Assembly: GCF_030815255.1 (NCBI RefSeq)
Contig: NZ_JAUSWN010000001.1
Coordinates: 241,171-305,170 of the forward strand
DNA length: 64,000 bases
Reading direction: 5' to 3'
DNA from: Hathewaya limosa
Lineage (GTDB): Bacteria; Bacillota; Clostridia; Clostridiales; Clostridiaceae
The number at the start of each line of letters is the position of its first letter. Position 1 is the first letter of the stretch. This document shows, in pieces, positions 62,274-64,000 of the stretch. Position numbers and translations under genes: made by a program. The notes below the pieces were generated by a model that worked only from the letters and a program-made list of their open reading frames with translations, had not been told where the DNA came from and searched no databases.

Positions 62274-63206
62274 GTGTTTAAATACATTTTAAAAAGATTT
62301 GGATATATGTTGCTTACATTATTTATTGCTTCAACTATAACATTTTTTTTAATACATTCTATTCCTGGTGATCCTTTAGCAGATTTAGCTAAAAAATTAC
62401 CACCTCAAGTTAAAGCAAACTTTTATGCTAAATATGGATTGGACAAACCGGTAGTTACTCAGTATGGTAGATTTATGAAAAATCTAGTTTTACATGCAGA
62501 TTTAGGTGAATCTTTAACATATCCAGGAAGATCAGTTGGAGACACAATAAAAGAATATGCACCAATATCAGCAAGAATAGGTTTACAAGCTCTTGTATTA
62601 GGAGTAAGTTTAGGAATTTTCTTAGGAATAGTAGCAGCATTCAATAGAAACAAAGGAATAGATTATTTCGTAATGTTTATTGCAATTTTAGGTATTTCAA
62701 TTCCAAGTTTCGTTTTAGCCGCACTTTTACAATATTTCTTAACAGTAAAATTCGAATTATTACCAACAACAGGTTGGGGAGAATTTAAACATACAATATT
62801 ACCAACCATAGCTATGAGTTTTGGATCAATAGCTACCTATGCAAGATACATGAGGGCAAATTGCTTAGATGTTTTAGGGCAAGACTACATTATAACAGCA
62901 GAAGCCAAAGGTGTTAGTAAGCCAGCTCTTGTATTTAAACATGTATTAAGAAATGCTATATTACCTGTAATTACAATATTAGGACCACAAATTGCAATGA
63001 TATTTGTAGGATCATTCGTAATAGAAAGTATATTTGGTATACCAGGACTTGGCCAATATTTCGTAGCATCAGTACAAAACAGAGACTTTACTATGGTAAT
63101 GGGACAAACAATATTTATAGCATCATTATATATAGTTTCTTTATTTGTAGTTGATATTTTATACGGAATTGTAGATCCTAGAATCAAATTATCAAGTAGT
63201 AAGTAG
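62274..63206 (+). CDS. oppB: Oligopeptide ABC transporter permease OppB (operon 3)
   Basis: Permease of 310 residues, nearly the same as the copy at 53537 along its whole length. Shared blocks include GDPLADLAKKLPPQ, TTGWGEFKHTILPT and the coupling loop TAEAKGVSKPALVFKHVLRN, with the C-terminus YGIVDPRIKL. The start is GTG 62274 after GGAGGG. It follows oppA3 and precedes oppC2. Confidence 0.94.
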   Translation: MFKYILKRFGYMLLTLFIASTITFFLIHSIPGDPLADLAKKLPPQVKANFYAKYGLDKPVVTQYGRFMKNLVLHADLGESLTYPGRSVGDTIKEYAPISARIGLQALVLGVSLGIFLGIVAAFNRNKGIDYFVMFIAILGISIPSFVLAALLQYFLTVKFELLPTTGWGEFKHTILPTIAMSFGSIATYARYMRANCLDVLGQDYIITAEAKGVSKPALVFKHVLRNAILPVITILGPQIAMIFVGSFVIESIFGIPGLGQYFVASVQNRDFTMVMGQTIFIASLYIVSLFVVDILYGIVDPRIKLSSSK

Positions 63207-63223
63207 AAAGGGGTGTAGCATAA

Positions 63224-64000
63224 ATGGATCAAGTTAAAAATGAACTATTAAGCAAAGAGAAGTTTAAGTTTATTGGTAATGAAGATAAAAATTCAGAACA
63301 AATCCTAAGACCTAGTATTTCTTATTGGAAGGATGCATGGAGAAGACTTAAAGAAAATAAAGTAGCTATGTTAGCAATAGTTATATTAGCAGCTATTACA
63401 TTTATGACAATTTTTGGACCAGCTATTTCAGGACAAAGATTCTCAGAAGTTCATAATGATATGACAAATTTACCACCTTCTGCTGAACATTGGTTTGGTA
63501 CAGATAAGTTAGGTAGAGACCTATTTGCAAGGGTTTGGATCGGTGGTAGGGTTTCAATCCTTTTAGGTATCATTGGTGCTATTATCGATTGTATAGTAGG
63601 ATCAATCTATGGAGGAGTTTCAGGATATTTCGGTGGTGTAGTAGATGATATAATGATGAGAATACTTGAAATATTGCTTAGTATTCCTTATTTAGTAGTT
63701 GTTATTTTAATTTCCTTAATTTTTGGAAAAGGAATGTTTGCTCTTATTTTGGCCATGACAATTACAGGCTGGTGTGGTATGGCAAGACTGGTTAGAGGGC
63801 AAATACTTCAAATAAAAGAGCAAGAATATGTACTTGCAGCTGCAGCCCTAGGTTCTAGTGCCTCAAGGGTTATAGGAAAACACTTATTACCTAACACATT
63901 AGGAGTTATTATAGTTTCCATTACTTTTGATATACCTGGATTTATATTTGGAGAAGCTTTCTTAAGTTTCATAGGATTAGGAATTCAGTCACCAAATACT
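63224..64000 (+). CDS. oppC: Oligopeptide ABC transporter permease OppC (operon 3, 3'-truncated by window)
   Basis: The frame is open from ATG 63224 to the window end, 259 codons of about 311. The product begins MDQVKNELLSKEKFKFIGNE. It keeps all OppC signatures seen in the copy at 54490: HWFGTDKLGRDLFARVWIGG, LAAAALGSSASRVIGKHLLP and FGEAFLSFIGLGIQSPNT at the cut. GAAAGGGGTG precedes the start, 17 bases after oppB2. oppD and oppF of this copy, if present, lie beyond the window. Confidence 0.93.
   Translation, partial: MDQVKNELLSKEKFKFIGNEDKNSEQILRPSISYWKDAWRRLKENKVAMLAIVILAAITFMTIFGPAISGQRFSEVHNDMTNLPPSAEHWFGTDKLGRDLFARVWIGGRVSILLGIIGAIIDCIVGSIYGGVSGYFGGVVDDIMMRILEILLSIPYLVVVILISLIFGKGMFALILAMTITGWCGMARLVRGQILQIKEQEYVLAAAALGSSASRVIGKHLLPNTLGVIIVSITFDIPGFIFGEAFLSFIGLGIQSPNT

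Noticed and set aside
1..64000. Insertion sequences, prophage, CRISPR arrays, tRNA or rRNA genes
   Set aside because: I saw no transposase, integrase, phage structural genes, regularly spaced repeats, or tRNA/rRNA-like sequence. The repeats present are explained by operon duplication and terminators.

Overview
The window is very AT-rich, its genes have strong AGGAGG-type ribosome binding sites, and most gene ends carry short intrinsic terminators. The gene content is that of an anaerobic, spore-forming Clostridium. The pointers are an Rnf complex, a selenocysteine-dependent betaine reductase, a PdaB-type deacetylase, T-box and preQ1 RNAs, and a double-headed CoA-dehydratase activator protein. 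The C. novyi / C. botulinum / C. tetani part of the genus is a plausible guess, but the species cannot be fixed from sequence alone. I saw no rRNA, tRNA, CRISPR array, insertion sequence or prophage.

Layout. 1-1903: the end of a polar amino acid ABC transporter operon. 2277-5733: transketolase, a guanine-riboswitch-controlled xpt and a DUF402 gene. 5828-7757: apbE, a NusG-II-like gene and a Gx-type membrane protein. These converge on rnfCDGEAB (12863-7831, minus strand), the ferredoxin:NAD+ ion pump whose G and D subunits need the FMN that ApbE attaches. 13340-13899: queT under a preQ1-I riboswitch. 14052-18829: an orphan two-repeat protein, an M16 peptidase, recX, a membrane transglutaminase and a polysaccharide deacetylase. 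18887-26545: a TPR protein and a nitrate/sulfonate-type ABC transporter whose binding protein is separated from its permease and ATPase by a 1,432-codon BadF-type activator gene on the other strand. 26861-34587: a membrane-anchored protein of unknown function, gltS, cardiolipin synthase, an ATP-cone protein and T-box-controlled valS.

34727-39919 is a betaine-reduction island: a BCCT transporter, grdH with an in-frame UGA (Sec348) and a hairpin just after it, grdI, and a divergent TetR regulator. The same 10-bp palindrome core lies on both divergent promoters. 39972-48199 holds folC, small conserved genes, pdaB, a two-OB-fold SSB-like gene, dapH and two aminotransferases. asd-dapA-dapB (50898-48241) with dapH gives most of the acetylase route to diaminopimelate and lysine.

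51394-64000 is a tandem array of oligopeptide (opp) operons: oppA1-B-C-D-F, then oppA2, then oppA3-oppB2-oppC2 running off the end. A previously unmarked, heavily decayed oppF fragment sits between oppA2 and oppA3. This implies three consecutive operon copies, with the middle one reduced to its binding protein. oppA2 and oppA3 also share promoter, long leader and trailing hairpin.

The observations most worth follow-up are the oppF remnant and operon triplication, a promoter-terminator pair at 51000-51237 that looks like an unannotated small RNA, the TetR/grd operator pair, the grdH UGA and hairpin, and a perfect 30-bp palindrome at 14594-14623.
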